Source of the DNA: Adiantum capillus-veneris
Taxonomy: Eukaryota; Streptophyta; Polypodiopsida; Polypodiales; Pteridaceae
NCBI GenBank assembly: GCA_014529385.2
Contig: CM043947.1
Coordinates: forward strand, 125,896,891 to 125,960,890
Length of the DNA stretch: 64,000 nucleotides
Reading direction: 5' to 3'
Positions 25,786 through 37,555 of the stretch are shown piece by piece; within the stretch, counting starts at the first letter, position 1, and the number at the start of each line of letters is the position of its first letter. The notes under the pieces were generated by a model. That model did no database searches. It saw only the letters and a list, made by a program, of their open reading frames with translations, and had not been told where the DNA came from. Made by a program: the position numbers and the translations under genes.

Positions 25786-27394
25786 AAACCCCATAGGTTG
25801 TACATTTGCCTCATTGGAATTTACATTCAAACTTCCACCACTAAAAAGAGGCACCAAAGTGTCATAAATGTCCTCTGAGCTTACATTATTGTCTCTAGTA
25901 CACGACAGCAAGGGCTGAACAGAATCTTCCACAAACACTACATCCTGTGAAACCAGAATACGCTTTGTTTGCGGATGATACAACCTATAACCTTTGCTTT
26001 CAGCACTATAACCAAAAAAAAAACATTGTACAACCTTATCATCCAATTTTTTGCACTGTGTTTGTGGCACCAAACCATAGGGCCAAACAACCCAAAACAC
26101 GCATGCGCTATGAAAGAAGGCTTTCTATGATGCCATGTTTCATATGAAGTAATAGACTGCAAAGCTTTCGTAGGACACCTGTTTAGTACATAAGTGGCAC
26201 ACATGATGGTCTCAAGCCAAAAAGATTGCGGCAAAGCTTGACTTTTGACCGTACATTGTGCCATTTCTGTAAGTTACCTGTTTTTTCTCTTAGCAACACC
26301 ATTTTGTGAGGCGTATAAGGAATTGTACATTGGTGTTTTATCCCACAACTAGCCATAAATGCATTGAATTCATGAGACATATACTCCCCCCCTCGATCGG
26401 AACAGAGGGTGTCCATAGTACATTTCGAGACATTTTCAGCCATAGCTAGAAAACTTTTGAAGCACATAAAATCTTCGGACTTTGCTTTTAGCAAAAATCC
26501 CCTAGCATGCCTGGAGTAATCATCAAAGGAAGTAAGGGAAGTAAAGGTAATTCCCCAAGGACGAAGTTTGCATGGGCCCACAAACATCACTATGCACATG
26601 CTGCAAGCTGCATGTGGCCCTAGTTGAGCCATCCTTTGGAAACTTTGAACGATGCATCTTACCCAAAATACAGCCTTCACAAACATGTTTGACAGGTGCT
26701 TCAAGAGGCGGCAAAGAAGAAACCATATCAAACTTTTGCAAACATAGCAAACTGGCAAAATTCAGATGACCAAAACGTGCATGCCAAAGTTTTGCATCTA
26801 AAATAGCCTTTGAATCCACAATTGCATTTGCAAAATTTTGCCCACACTTGTCATACAAAGTGATCTTGTACAGCCCATGGCATAATATGCCAGATGCAAC
26901 GATTTTATCACCAAAACTGAGATCATGAACTGTATATCTCTCATCCACAAATTTGACTACAAGTCCAAGTCTAGCAACTGCATATATAGATAAAAGATTC
27001 TTCTTGATCCTAGGTACATAAAGTGCATCAACAAGTGTGAAAGAACTACCATTGCCAGTAGTAAGCACAATCTGTCCAACTCCCTGAACTGGAAAAGAGG
27101 CATTGTTGGCACAAGTGACAGAATTCCCATGAGGGATAGACTCGAGAGAGTCGAACAATTCATGATGTGAGGTAATGTGCTTTGTAGCACCACTATTAAA
27201 ATACCACACATGTGAATCTGCTGGAAACGGAGGCCGAAATGAGAACGAATCAGAAATCTGAGCAGACAGAGATCTACGAGTACACCCGAAATACTTGGTG
27301 ACTTGCGAATGCTTGCGAAACCTCACTAAAATCGAAGCAAGTGAGCAAGCGTGTGCTGGAGCAATTGGCGACTAAGCCCAAAAGGACGCAACCT
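25786..27394 (-). pseudogene. Copy C: gag-less copia protease-integrase fragment
   Basis: The best preserved of the three copies. An open frame of 267 codons (26523-27326) covers leader, protease, pre-integrase and the integrase start. The protease reads WYFNSGATKHI instead of the DSGAT of Copia-2, a catalytic Asp to Asn change also present in copies A and B. Integrase and linker pieces follow in other frames at 25783-26264. The left edge is the same AAAACCCCATAGG junction as copy B. Confidence 0.9.
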
Positions 27395-27408
27395 ACTCTG
27401 ATACCAAT

Positions 27409-27633
27409 TGTTGAAATTACGGTGCAGAGAAACGCACACAGCTTGGAGAAGAGGAAGGAAGCACAAGGCACAAAACAGAGAGTGTGTTACTTAGTGTGCA
27501 ATGGAAAGATAGATAGCCCTAGAGTGATGGGCGTATATATAATGCACGGGGGAAAAACCTCCTAAAGATGGAAAAAAGGCCCCAGGGGTCCTAGTGTGTT
27601 CACACACATCACTACCACATGTATATGGTAGCA
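27409..27633 (-). repeat. 5' LTR of copy C
   Basis: 225-bp LTR matching copies A and B. The adjacent primer-site complement at ~27395-27406 has one G-to-A change. Confidence 0.9.
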
Positions 27634-29754
27634 GTAACTCATGGTGTACCTTTCTCCTAAATCGTGATAAACACCTTAATTTTGGGCATATATCTCGATT
27701 GTGTTGTTGGTTTGACATTTTTAAAAAATGCCAAGCAAATGGTTTTTGTAGAGAATTGGACCGAAACATATCTTATACGCACACTTTCACGCATAGCCTT
27801 GGTAGGGGTAGAGTGCACGTTGGAAAGGGGGAAATGGGAAAACCACTAGCACACTAACTGAATGCCTCTCTATAGCCTAGTGATCTCACAACACCCCTAT
27901 CCCCTAGCAAACACACACCTCGACTCCCAATCTGCAAACAATTATTGTCCAACCCCGATCCCGACCAACCTTGACTAGATAGATCCGATTGCAAAGTAGG
28001 TTCAGATAGCCTCCATCCATAATACTGTTGAGCACCATGTGAAATATAGGCAGTCCAATAACAATCGACACTCAAATGCCTAGCCCATCTTTGACATACA
28101 CCCGTTTATCTTCAAGCTTGCAGACTTGTGCACACCAACATCCATATAGAAAGCACGTATACACCCATCGCCTTCGGAGATACACATATACTTGACCGAT
28201 AGCTAACAGAGAGAGAAAAGAGTGATAAATTTGGGGATAGATGTACAATGATGAATCCCCATACAGACCACCATCCTAGTTTGACTGCTTGGCCCATTTT
28301 GTGGTGGCTCCCAACAATACACCTTAGCTGGCGGACCCTCCCTCCTCGGTGTCAATCTCCCACAGGCTACTCTCGGCCTTCCTAATTTTCATATGCCACC
28401 TCAACAGACGGTATATGAAAAGACCTCAACAGGCTACTCTCGGCCTTCCTTTCTTTTCGTATGCCGCCTCAACAGACGGCGCACCCCTGTTGGCCGCTTG
28501 TAGCCCTGGCGGCCCCTCATCTTGGTGGGACCCGACCCCCAAAAGCCTCAACTCTGCAGCCCTCACATCAACAGCTCGGCCAGGCTCGGCCCACTATCAT
28601 CCTCGGCCACCCTGTCTCCGAGTGCTCAGGCCCGCCACCTCTTGAGGCCACTTCTATCCTCGCTCTTGCAAACGACTCCCTTCACCACCAACTGCAGCTC
28701 TGGCCAATAGCGACTTCGCTATTGGTCGCTCCCTCTATAAACTGGCTTCCCCACCGTACCTGCATGGTCCCCCTGTCATCCAACTGGAGCTTCTCCCTCC
28801 ATGCAATCCTTTTGGCGAGCTTCCCTCACGCTCTGCTCGTCTACTACAGTTGACAGAAATACGATTTTTTTTTTAAAAAAGTAGCAAAGCTTTTGGGCTT
28901 GGCCCCCATGCACACACACCGCAACCGTCGTCTTCGATTGTCGATCAAGAAAACCTCCATCGGGACATCCTTTTGCATAGCCTTGACTTCTCAGGTCCCT
29001 TTGTCTCATAAAACACCTTAATGTGGCTCACCGCTTCGGGAAGCACACAGCCATTATGAGGACCAACGAACTGTGCCGCAATCTGCTAGAACTCTTTTCG
29101 GACAACGTATCCCGGATGAAAAGCATCACACCAAGAATGGTCTAGCTACCATGGTCGTTGACAAACTGGAGCCGAGCTACTAGCCCTCGACTTTCAAGAA
29201 TTCAAAGAGGTTCGAAACCGTCGAAATGGTGCCCTCATTTTGCAACACTATAGCATGAACCGACAGAGGTGCCCATCAATCTTCTCAATACCTTTGAGCC
29301 TCCCGATCAATGGTTTTGAAAGCCATTCGAGCCCTACCATATGCCATATCTGACATACACATCCCGGCTAGTAGTGTGTCCTGCAGACATCCCGCACAAA
29401 ATCCCATATCACAAACATGATGGTACCTGCATCCAGCATTTCTTGTCCCATTTCCAAGCTTGTGATATCTATACTTGCTCCTGCAATAGCAAAAACTCTC
29501 ACAGTTCCTGCTAGCAAATGCTCCATCCCGATGTACCTGGACCCTAGCACCATCAAATACTTGCCCAATGCACCTGCCACTTACCTGCAAACCGCCATGC
29601 ATGGACTTCTTGCACTTCCATAGGTCAACACAGTTTGGTTGTACCATCATTTCCCACCCCCTCGTTGAGCATTCATGCTCAACCACAGTATTATTTAGGT
29701 ATTATAGTACTGCATAGAGAGAATGATATAAAATAGATATATAGACTGCATAAG
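27634..29754. repeat. Block Y, copy C
   Basis: Third copy of block Y. It has a small local duplication around 28330-28470 (GGCTACTCTCGGCCTTCC occurs twice). It stops matching at GACTGCATAAG (29754), about ten bases before the point where block Z begins in copies A and B, and runs into unrelated DNA. Confidence 0.8.
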
Positions 29755-29839
29755 AAAAATGATAATAATGGCTATATAGATAGACTAGAGATAGAGAGAA
29801 AAGCATCTGTTGCATCATCCGCCAGGATCAAATGGAAAG

Positions 29840-31110
29840 CTCATAGCTTCCCCAATCATAGTGTAGGCTCCACCTGGATCAAAAACAAAACAATGGCTGT
29901 GGCCATCCACGTGTAAAGCATGCACATTCCAGTCTTCCTTTGCACTTGTAGGCCAATAGACACACCACCCTTCTTGTTCTTCATTGCTTGGAGCCTTGTC
30001 ACCCTGAATCCATAATCCTTCGTGCCAATCATAAGCATACCTTCGATTCTTCTAAGAGCACCTGTACCATAAACTGCTACCATGCTATCCGCTATAGAAC
30101 CCTCCATATCATCATTTTATCACATGAGCATTGAAGCCTGCATAGTACACCTTGCAAAACAACCTGGAACAACATAGCTATCAATAGCATAGTATGAAGC
30201 AACAATACCCTGCCATTTGCCTCCACTTGCTGCATAGCCAAACAAACGTGATCCCTTTGCAAACCTATATCCCAAACCCTCTGTAAACGGCTCACCAGCC
30301 ATCTCTTTATCCTCAAGAGAATGACCTGTTAGAACGACAACCTGTTCTACAAACACCTCATCATCTGCAAGGTTGGTGTCACCTTCCTCTCTGCATGGAG
30401 CCTCACGCTCATAGGCTGCACCTGTATCCGCTTCCATAGAGTCATTTGCCGGAGCTAACTCTCCACGACCACACACAAACTCTGAAACTTCACCGTGCAC
30501 CTCGACATGTCCCTCAAGGCAAGGTTGCCCCACCCCCTGCATAGACAAATCAACTCGACATACCTCTACTTCTGCTTCTAGCTCCTGCAAACCATCCTCA
30601 AAAACCTGCTCTTCAATTAAGTTTGATATACCATCAAACCATACCTCTTCCTCCAATAGCGACTCACCATCATAAGACACAAGAGATGGCTGCTCGACGG
30701 GCAAATTCACACAAGATATTTCCACACCTGCACAATGCGTCTCCTTGACCTCCAAATGGCTGGCAGGCAACTCACATACACTGTTCTCCACTTCATCTAC
30801 ATGAAAAACATCATAACTTTCATACCTAGAAGACATGGATTCTGTCTCCCATGTAGCATATGTATATCCAAACTGCTGTTGGAGCTATGAGATCTTTGGA
30901 CTCCTCTTTTGAACTTTTCAATTCTTGGACCATTGCTACCTTCTCCGATGTCGGTTTGGGAACCAACACTTCTTCTTCAAAGAATTTTATTACCTCGTCC
31001 TCTTGACGAAGCAAACTGGGTGGCACTCTGAATATGCCCCTTTGTACCTTTTGAGCCCTGGTTGGCACTTCTTCAAGCTCTTCTACCCTGGCATCAGCTT
31101 CACGTTGTCA
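29840..31110 (-). pseudogene. Accessory region of a gag-type LTR element (degenerate)
   Basis: Three open minus-strand stretches follow one another: 30826-31068 (extendable to ~31110), 30120-30836 and 29856-30107. The first reads like the tail of a Gag protein (VEELEEVPTRAQKVQRG, charged, coiled). The second is a 238-residue acidic, low-complexity protein with no recognised domain. The third, after a frame change, ends in a FDPGG motif followed by FPF, like the C-terminal end of the L1 and L2 accessory proteins. Two stops separate the last two stretches. No gag, pol or LTRs could be tied to it, so it is an inferred fragment of an L1/L2-like element. Confidence 0.5.
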
Positions 31111-32167
31111 GGAGTTTTTTGGAGCAAGGGATTGCACATATGTACATATACATGCATCATGCATCAAATAAAGGATTTCCCATTTTCGAGAGCCAGGTGG
31201 CTACATGGGTCCCACATGTGTATAGGTAGGACAGCATATACATAGTGCATCGATTTTCATCGTTACCAGTACTATTGTGTTTTTTCTACAATAATGAGGA
31301 GTTGGTAGTGCGTAAAACTTCTCGAGGAAGCTATCCGCGGGCCGAAAACATGAGGTAAGCAGATGCATCAGATGGCATCTAGTGGCGTCAGGAGGTCGAA
31401 TGGGGTCAATACTTGCACGTGGATGAGTACGGACACGACGTGGGTGTTTTCTTGTGCTAATTATGCAGAAAGGTCATCATGAGGACCACCTTTTGGTTCC
31501 ACTTTACGTGGTTGCAAGACGCATTATTGGAAAAAGCTGAGTGCCAGGTGTGCGGATGATGTAAAAAGGTGACAACTATGCACTGCGAGGTCAGTTTTTG
31601 GCCTGTTCGGGGTCTGTTTAAGGTCATCTAAAAGGCCAAGGGTGCCCAACTAATAAAGCTAAGTGTGGGAACTGAAAAACAGAGAGAAGACCAGAAAAAA
31701 CATGGAGAAGAGAGGAGGAACAGCCGCAGGTGTGTTTTTGGGGTTTTTGGAGCCTGTTTTGGCCGAAAACTACTCATCCGAGGTCGAAAGCCTCTAATCG
31801 TTCGACTTCGCCTGAAATCCTATCACTCCCTATTGCGTCTCTCTTTCTCTTCTTCGTACCTTTCAAGCCATTTTTGCATCGGCGCTGAATTTAGTATACA
31901 GAACTTCATGATCTTTTCTCGCATGGCTAGGTTCATTTTCTTCGGCACTCCTTGCCCTTGCGGCTCCTCTCCCACCAGTCTTGCATCCTCCTCATCGCTC
32001 CACAGTCAAGGCATTTCTGGGTCAGAAACGGATATAAATTCGGTCATCAATACAAGAGACTCTTGCACCAGCCATCCTTCTGCCATGCTCCCCTCTTGAC
32101 GCGCTTTTTGGCAAACAAAACCCTTAAGTGTTTTCATGAACCACCACTGCAACTGCCACTGCAACCT
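31111..32167. other. Intergenic, no gene recognised
   Basis: An open stretch at 31665-32099 (plus, 144 codons) has biased composition and no recognised motif; I do not treat it as a gene. The region joins the truncated 3' end of the CACTA transposase on its right. Confidence 0.5.
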
Positions 32168-34388
32168 CATCTACTACATGGACGAGCAAGTGCATTTGGA
32201 TAGTTAGGCAGCTCGTGGGTAGATACTTCTCAATCATGCAAACTGCCTCAATGGAGTTAGCCCTTGCAACTGCAATAGATTCCTCCCGTATCTCCTTGGA
32301 AGAGATCCACCGAACTAGCTCTGAAATCTTGTATATGCAGGTCCGCACTTCCTCTGTTAGACACCCCTTGATCGCAATTGGAAGAATGAATTGCAAGAAC
32401 TTATGCCAATCGTGTGATTTCAATCCTGACAATTGATCGTCACGGGTGAATGCTGTCTTGAGACATCGCATATATCCTATTGGCGTCCTGAACTCTGAAA
32501 TCACCCTTTTCACTTGTTGCTCTTCGGTTTTTAGCAATACCCATGGCGCTCTTGGAACTTTTGTTTGGCCAGCTGCATTGGTGAAAGGCCATAGCTCTGG
32601 CATCTTTCCAACTGATTGCAAATCATCTCGTGAAGCTCGATTGTCTTTCATTCCCATGATTGTCTTTGAGAGGAGCTCTCCCACATCCTTGAATATACGC
32701 ATTGGATCCAACAAATGGTTGATTAGTAGATCACCCCAGTACGGAAACGTATGGAGAATGGACAAACGTTTCATTCCTGGAACAGGTTGCCCCTCATATT
32801 GCTCCCATCGGCGACGCCACTCTTGTACATGCATAGGACGACATTCGACGCGACCAAGCTGACCTTCGCGCAAGTGATGGCCATCTAGAAGATAACGGTG
32901 GTGGCCTTGATAAATTGTCTTTCGAAGAGAGGCAGAAGAGCGCACATCCAAAGACTGCCCACAAATTGGACATGCATTGTATCCCAAAGTTGTTAGCCCT
33001 GCATATATTAAAGCATGAATCAGGCCAAGGCAAAGGGCTTGCGAGTAGGGAGAATTTTGTAAATCAATAACCATTACCAGAAGATTCTCCGTATCCTGGC
33101 CAATCATGCATAGTCCACATGAGAAGTCCATGGATCCTTGCATGTTGTTGTCCTACTGGTTCAACCGCATGTGCTATGTCGATCCCATGCCATAACTCCT
33201 GGAGCTCGTCAACTAGTGAAGCTAGATAAACATCCATGTTTTTTTCCTTGAACTTACCAAGTACAATAGGGCTTAATATCAAATGACCCTTCTTGATGGC
33301 AAGCCACGGCGGGAGGTTGTAATTGATAAGGCACATAGGCCAAGTGCTCCATGACGAGCTTCTCAAGACAAATGGATTGACTCCATCAATTGCCATGCCC
33401 AAACACAAATTGCGTGGTTCACTCTTAAAATGTGGCCAGGTATCTTCAATGTGCCTCCAAGCCTTTGAATCAGCGGGCACCCTAAATGTTGCGTCAGTGG
33501 ATCTATTCGTAGAATGCCACCGCATCAACTTTGCAATGGAACCACAATGAAACATGCTTTTTATCCTAGGAATAATAGGGAAATTCTGCAACACTTTAGC
33601 TGGCACTGTCTCACCAACTGCATCTTGTGTGTAGCGCATTGCTCCGCACTTAGGACACGATAGACAATCTGGAAATTCATTGAGAAAAAGAATGCAATCA
33701 TTTGGACATGCATGAATCTTGTTGTAGTCCAAGCCAACTGAGGTCAGAAGTTGCTTTGCGTCTGGCCTAGAGGGGGACATTTCATTGCCAACCGGGAGAA
33801 GTTTCTCCCGCAATAACCTGTTTAAGCCACATTAAAATAGAAAGCTCTTCGAGCACATCACCGTTGCAATCGGAAAATCTCTATTGTAAATTACGTACCT
33901 AAACAAAGCAGTGACGCTTGCATTTGACCACCCGTACACTGGCTGAAGATTCAAAAACTCCAGACAAGTACGAAGCATAGATATTTTGGTGCGAACTTCC
34001 TCAATATGTCTTCAGGAGATAGGCGCACGGCTTCTGGTGCTGCTTTGTTTGCGTTCTCCTTGCTTGTCTAGAAGAAGGCATCCAGCATCTCCTCCATGCC
34101 GTCGTCTTCTGTCTGTAAGCCCTTTTTTGCTTCCATCCGTGGCTCTATATTGGTCGGACCTTCATGCATAATCTTTTTTCTCTCTCTCTCAGATGTAGGT
34201 GCTATGTTGCAGAAATCAATGCCCGTTCCGTAGGAGTCGTATCGCAGATTCTGTACGGTTTCTCTAGCAAACTCTTTGTACTTGTGCACATGCTCATTAC
34301 ATATCCTACGCTTGCGCAGGATTGGATACTTGCAGAGCGTGCACGAGCATGCAATCTTTTCCTCCATGTTAGTTGATGACGTTGCCAT
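32168..34388 (-). pseudogene. CACTA (En/Spm) TNP2-type transposase, 3'-truncated, two introns
   Basis: Reading leftward from ATG 34388: a Cys-containing N-terminal part (CSCTLCKYPILRKRR), broken by TAG at 34068-34070, then MLRTCLEFLNLQPVYGWSN, LGLDYNKIHACPNDC, CPKCG, LRWHS-type and MAIDGVNPF motifs, GLLMWTMHDWPGYG, YNACPICG, then a DUF4218 region (LKSHDWHKFLQFILPIA). These are the hallmarks of plant TNP2. Two short introns with GT and AG borders restore the conserved frame: 33818-33898 (81 bp) and 32999-33077 (79 bp). The C-terminus stops matching after MHLLVHVVDEV near 32170, so it is truncated. The N-terminal stop and the junction near 34020 also look broken. Certain as a family, not as a working gene. 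Confidence 0.85.
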
Positions 34389-34476
34389 CTACAATGATTA
34401 TGAATGTTGTTTTAATATATATATATATATATACTCCTCACAATGTAAACTACCTCGCATTCTCTAGTCTTGCCCA

Positions 34477-34512
34477 ATCTCCGTACACCTCTGTCCAGAG
34501 GTGTACGGAGAT
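34477..34512. repeat. Perfect 17-bp inverted repeat with 2-nt loop
   Basis: ATCTCCGTACACCTCTG (34477-34493), TC, then its exact complement (34496-34512). It lies about 90 bp upstream of the TNP2 start codon and could be a hairpin or a transposase-binding palindrome; the role is inference. Confidence 0.9.
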
Positions 34513-34639
34513 CAAGACCACCGGGTCAAAATCTCGTCTTTATTGGTCAAATCCTATATGGGTAGACACATACGTGCACTCCCAGGTGTACATGGAAATG
34601 CATGTAGCAGGCAAAACCCCTTTGCCTCTTTTAGTTCCA

Positions 34640-34688
34640 TAGTTTCTTCTCTGTCTATATACCCTATCTCTCGATCTCGCTCTCGCTA

Positions 34689-34727
<39 letters not shown>

Positions 34728-34739
34728 TTCCCTCTTTTC

Positions 34740-34827
<88 letters not shown>

Positions 34828-34890
34828 CTCTATTCTCTATCTCTCTATTTCCTATCTCTCTCTCTCTCTCTCTCTCTCTCGCTCTCTACT

Positions 34891-34970
<80 letters not shown>

Positions 34971-35416
34971 CCCTATCTCTCTACTGATCGAACGAGCAAC
35001 TGAGCTAGGGAGATCTAGACGCCCACGACTGCAGAGGACTACACAACATCGACAGAGGCTGCATCAGAGGATCTAGCTAGGTCACTTTGGCTTGACATGC
35101 ACAACGCCCGGTCAGACTACTGACCATGGAGGAGATTGATGAGATTAGCCAGCGACGACGGATACTGGATCTCCTATGATCTACCTATCCTAGCTAGCTG
35201 GTTTAGCCGTTTAGTCCACACCCACCAGTTTAGGATTCCATAATATTTTATTTTGTCATCTTCTTACTCCGACTTTGTATCAGATCCATCACATTGTAAC
35301 TTTCTTGTCTCATGTCTAATAGGTCACTTTGGCCTTTCGAAGACGTTAATATAACATTTCATTTCATTTCTCTCTTTAATTTTTTTTCTTTAATTTTAAT
35401 TTCCTAAGCATACATT

Positions 35417-35460
<44 letters not shown>

Positions 35461-35477
35461 TACACACACACACACAC

Positions 35478-35555
<78 letters not shown>

Positions 35556-35572
35556 TTTCTACACACACACAC

Positions 35573-35614
<42 letters not shown>

Positions 35615-35629
35615 TACACACACACACAC

Positions 35630-35679
<50 letters not shown>

Positions 35680-35700
35680 TACACCCACACAAAAGATGTA
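34640..35700. repeat. Compound (CT)n, (TA)n, (CA)n microsatellite block
   Basis: Long (CT)n runs occupy 34690-34790, 34855-34970 and 35422-35676, with a (TA)n run at 34791-34826. Between 35450 and 35690 a higher-order unit TTTCCTACACACACAC followed by ACCG and (CT)n occurs four times. A non-repeat island at 34982-35420 has a short ATG-GAGGAG reading at 35127 but no recognised gene. Confidence 0.93.
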
Positions 35701-35726
35701 GAGAGAGAGAGAGAGAGAGGGAGGGG

Positions 35727-35728
<2 letters not shown>

Positions 35729-35760
<32 letters not shown>
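35729..35760. repeat. Poly-G tract (32 bp)
   Basis: An uninterrupted G run next to a (GA)n stretch at 35699-35719. It could form a G-quadruplex, and assembly may be unreliable here. Confidence 0.95.
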
Positions 35761-35861
35761 CGAAGATGGACATAATACCTGCGTAGAAGGTTTCGGCAAA
35801 GATCTGAGAAGGAGAAAATGGCCCCTGCACGCGGGTTTTGCTTTTTTCCCCCAAATTTTTA

Positions 35862-36043
35862 TGCGTCGCTATACGCGTCGATATACACGTGGCAAATTAA
35901 GCCTTTCCACGCGTATAGCGACGCACACTGCGACGCGTATATGGACGCGTATAGTGACGGGCACTAACTGCGTCGATATACGTGTGGAAAGGCAGGGCCG
36001 TCGATATATATATGCATCGATATCTTCATGTAGTGTTGTAGTG
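35862..36043 (-). mobile_element. CACTA element terminus with subterminal repeats
   Basis: On the minus strand the sequence starts CACTACAACACTACATGAAG at 36043, the CACTA-type terminus; a second CACTACATG start is at 36035. Behind it are several copies, in both orientations, of a ~15-bp motif GCGTCGCTATACGCG and variants (for example 35864-35878 and 35910-35924), the expected subterminal transposase-binding repeats. Its direction fits the minus-strand TNP2 gene, making it the 5' end of that element. The other terminus was not found, so the element is probably truncated on the left. Confidence 0.7.
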
Positions 36044-36519
36044 TCGAAGACTGGATCATAAGATCAAGCTCCTATTTTGTTTAATGTTTTGATCTCTAAA
36101 GTCATTTTCAAGCATGCAGACAAAGTAAGTGCTGCCTTGGAGAATAACTTTCTATTCCAAAGTTTTAGCTTTCTAGTCACAATACTTTTGTCTCCCTTAG
36201 GGACACTTGTCTCTCAAAGAAGGTGATGTAAGGAAACAAAAGGGACAACAAAGTTATTTTACAAAGACCCTTGCCATGTGGCACTCATCCAAGCCAGTGC
36301 TGCAACAACCTTGCACAATGAATGCTATGGCCTTCCATACACCAAAAACAATAAATCTTTGAGAAAGAGGTGTAACACACAAAGGAAAATTGAGATAGCC
36401 TTGACATGTAAAACAAGGAAAGTGGCTTTTACTACATGATAGAGATACATGACACAATACAATAGGCCACCTTTGAAAAATATAGTTCCCTTGGTTAGCT
36501 CTCACTACGATCATGAGAA

Positions 36520-36556
<37 letters not shown>

Positions 36557-36821
36557 CCCCCCCCCCCCCCCTCCCGCTCCCGCCCTCCATCCAAAGAACA
36601 TGCCACATACTTGTTGTTCTAACCCCAATAGTACTTTCAGAATGAAAGCTATCTTTTAGTAAGTCAGGTGTTCTCCTCTTTTGTAGGTCTCTCCTATCCA
36701 GTCAAATCCTCCCCATGTTGACCTTAAAAGTATGTATTGACACATTTTCTTTCATTTTAGGTTCGGGTGCTGCCTTGTGTAATGAAATTTCCACCTTGCC
36801 CTCAGTAACAAGGGGTGTACC
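36044..36821. other. Intergenic, no gene recognised
   Basis: Contains a (CT)n run followed by poly-C at about 36522-36570. No coding similarity is seen; the 124-codon minus-strand open stretch is largely repeat-driven. Confidence 0.5.
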
Positions 36822-37016
36822 TTGTTATCCCCCACTAACCAAGGCTGCACCTTGGTCCTAAATCACAATAAACATCTTAATTTTGGGCATAAATCCCAAT
36901 TGTGTAATTGGTTTGACATTTTTAAAAAATGCCAAGCAAATGGTTTTTGTGGAGAATTGGGACGAAACATATCTTATATGGGCACTTTCACACATAGCCT
37001 TGGTAGGGGTAGAGCA
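36822..37016. repeat. Dispersed copy of the first part of block Y
   Basis: The stretch from AAGGGGTGTACC through TAGGGGTAGAG matches 8842-9020 and the equivalent parts of Y copies B and C. Its left flank CTCAGTAAC resembles the bases next to the LTRs of copies A-C, so this may be the unoccupied form of the site those elements inserted into. Confidence 0.75.
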
Positions 37017-37555
37017 TGGATCAATAAGTGTGTCCACTTCTTGACTGCAAAGTCTATACCCTCTTGTCATCTTCCTCTCAAAGGCAGGGGTAGTCTCCAA
37101 ATCTACCAAAAATAGTAGAGTTGAGTATCTAGGAAGCATTGATGGTGCATTTGAGGCAGCAATAGCACCCTTATGTGCATATGTTCTCTATGTTTTCAAC
37201 AAGAGCACATGAAGCATAATCATAATTACATTTATAGAGGAGAGGTGTTGGAATCAAATCATATTAAAACACTCCAAATTTGTGATAGATGTGAGGTCCC
37301 AACTCACAGTCGCAATGTCAATCCAAACTATTTGGAAACTAGGAAATGTTGATGACGCATGCAAGATAGGACTAGCACCTCGATGAGTGGATCGGCTCTT
37401 TGTATTTGAAAAGAGCACATGACATAATATTTAAATTATAACTACATTATAAATTTATACAAAAGAGGTGTTGCCATCAAATCATATATAAGTACATTTA
37501 TTGTTTTTTGGCGCAATGTTGAGAGGATTGTTACTCTGGCCAAACCATTTGTAGA
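37017..37555. other. AT-rich spacer, nothing recognised
   Basis: No ORF of note and no repeat family recognised. Two phrases around AAGAGCACATGA recur near 37203 and 37423. Confidence 0.4.

Noticed and set aside
31665-32099. 144-codon plus-strand ORF
   Set aside because: No motif, biased composition, no homologous signal; next to a truncated transposon.
36254-36628. 124-codon minus-strand ORF
   Set aside because: Starts in poly-G/(GA)n repeat and has no recognised motif.
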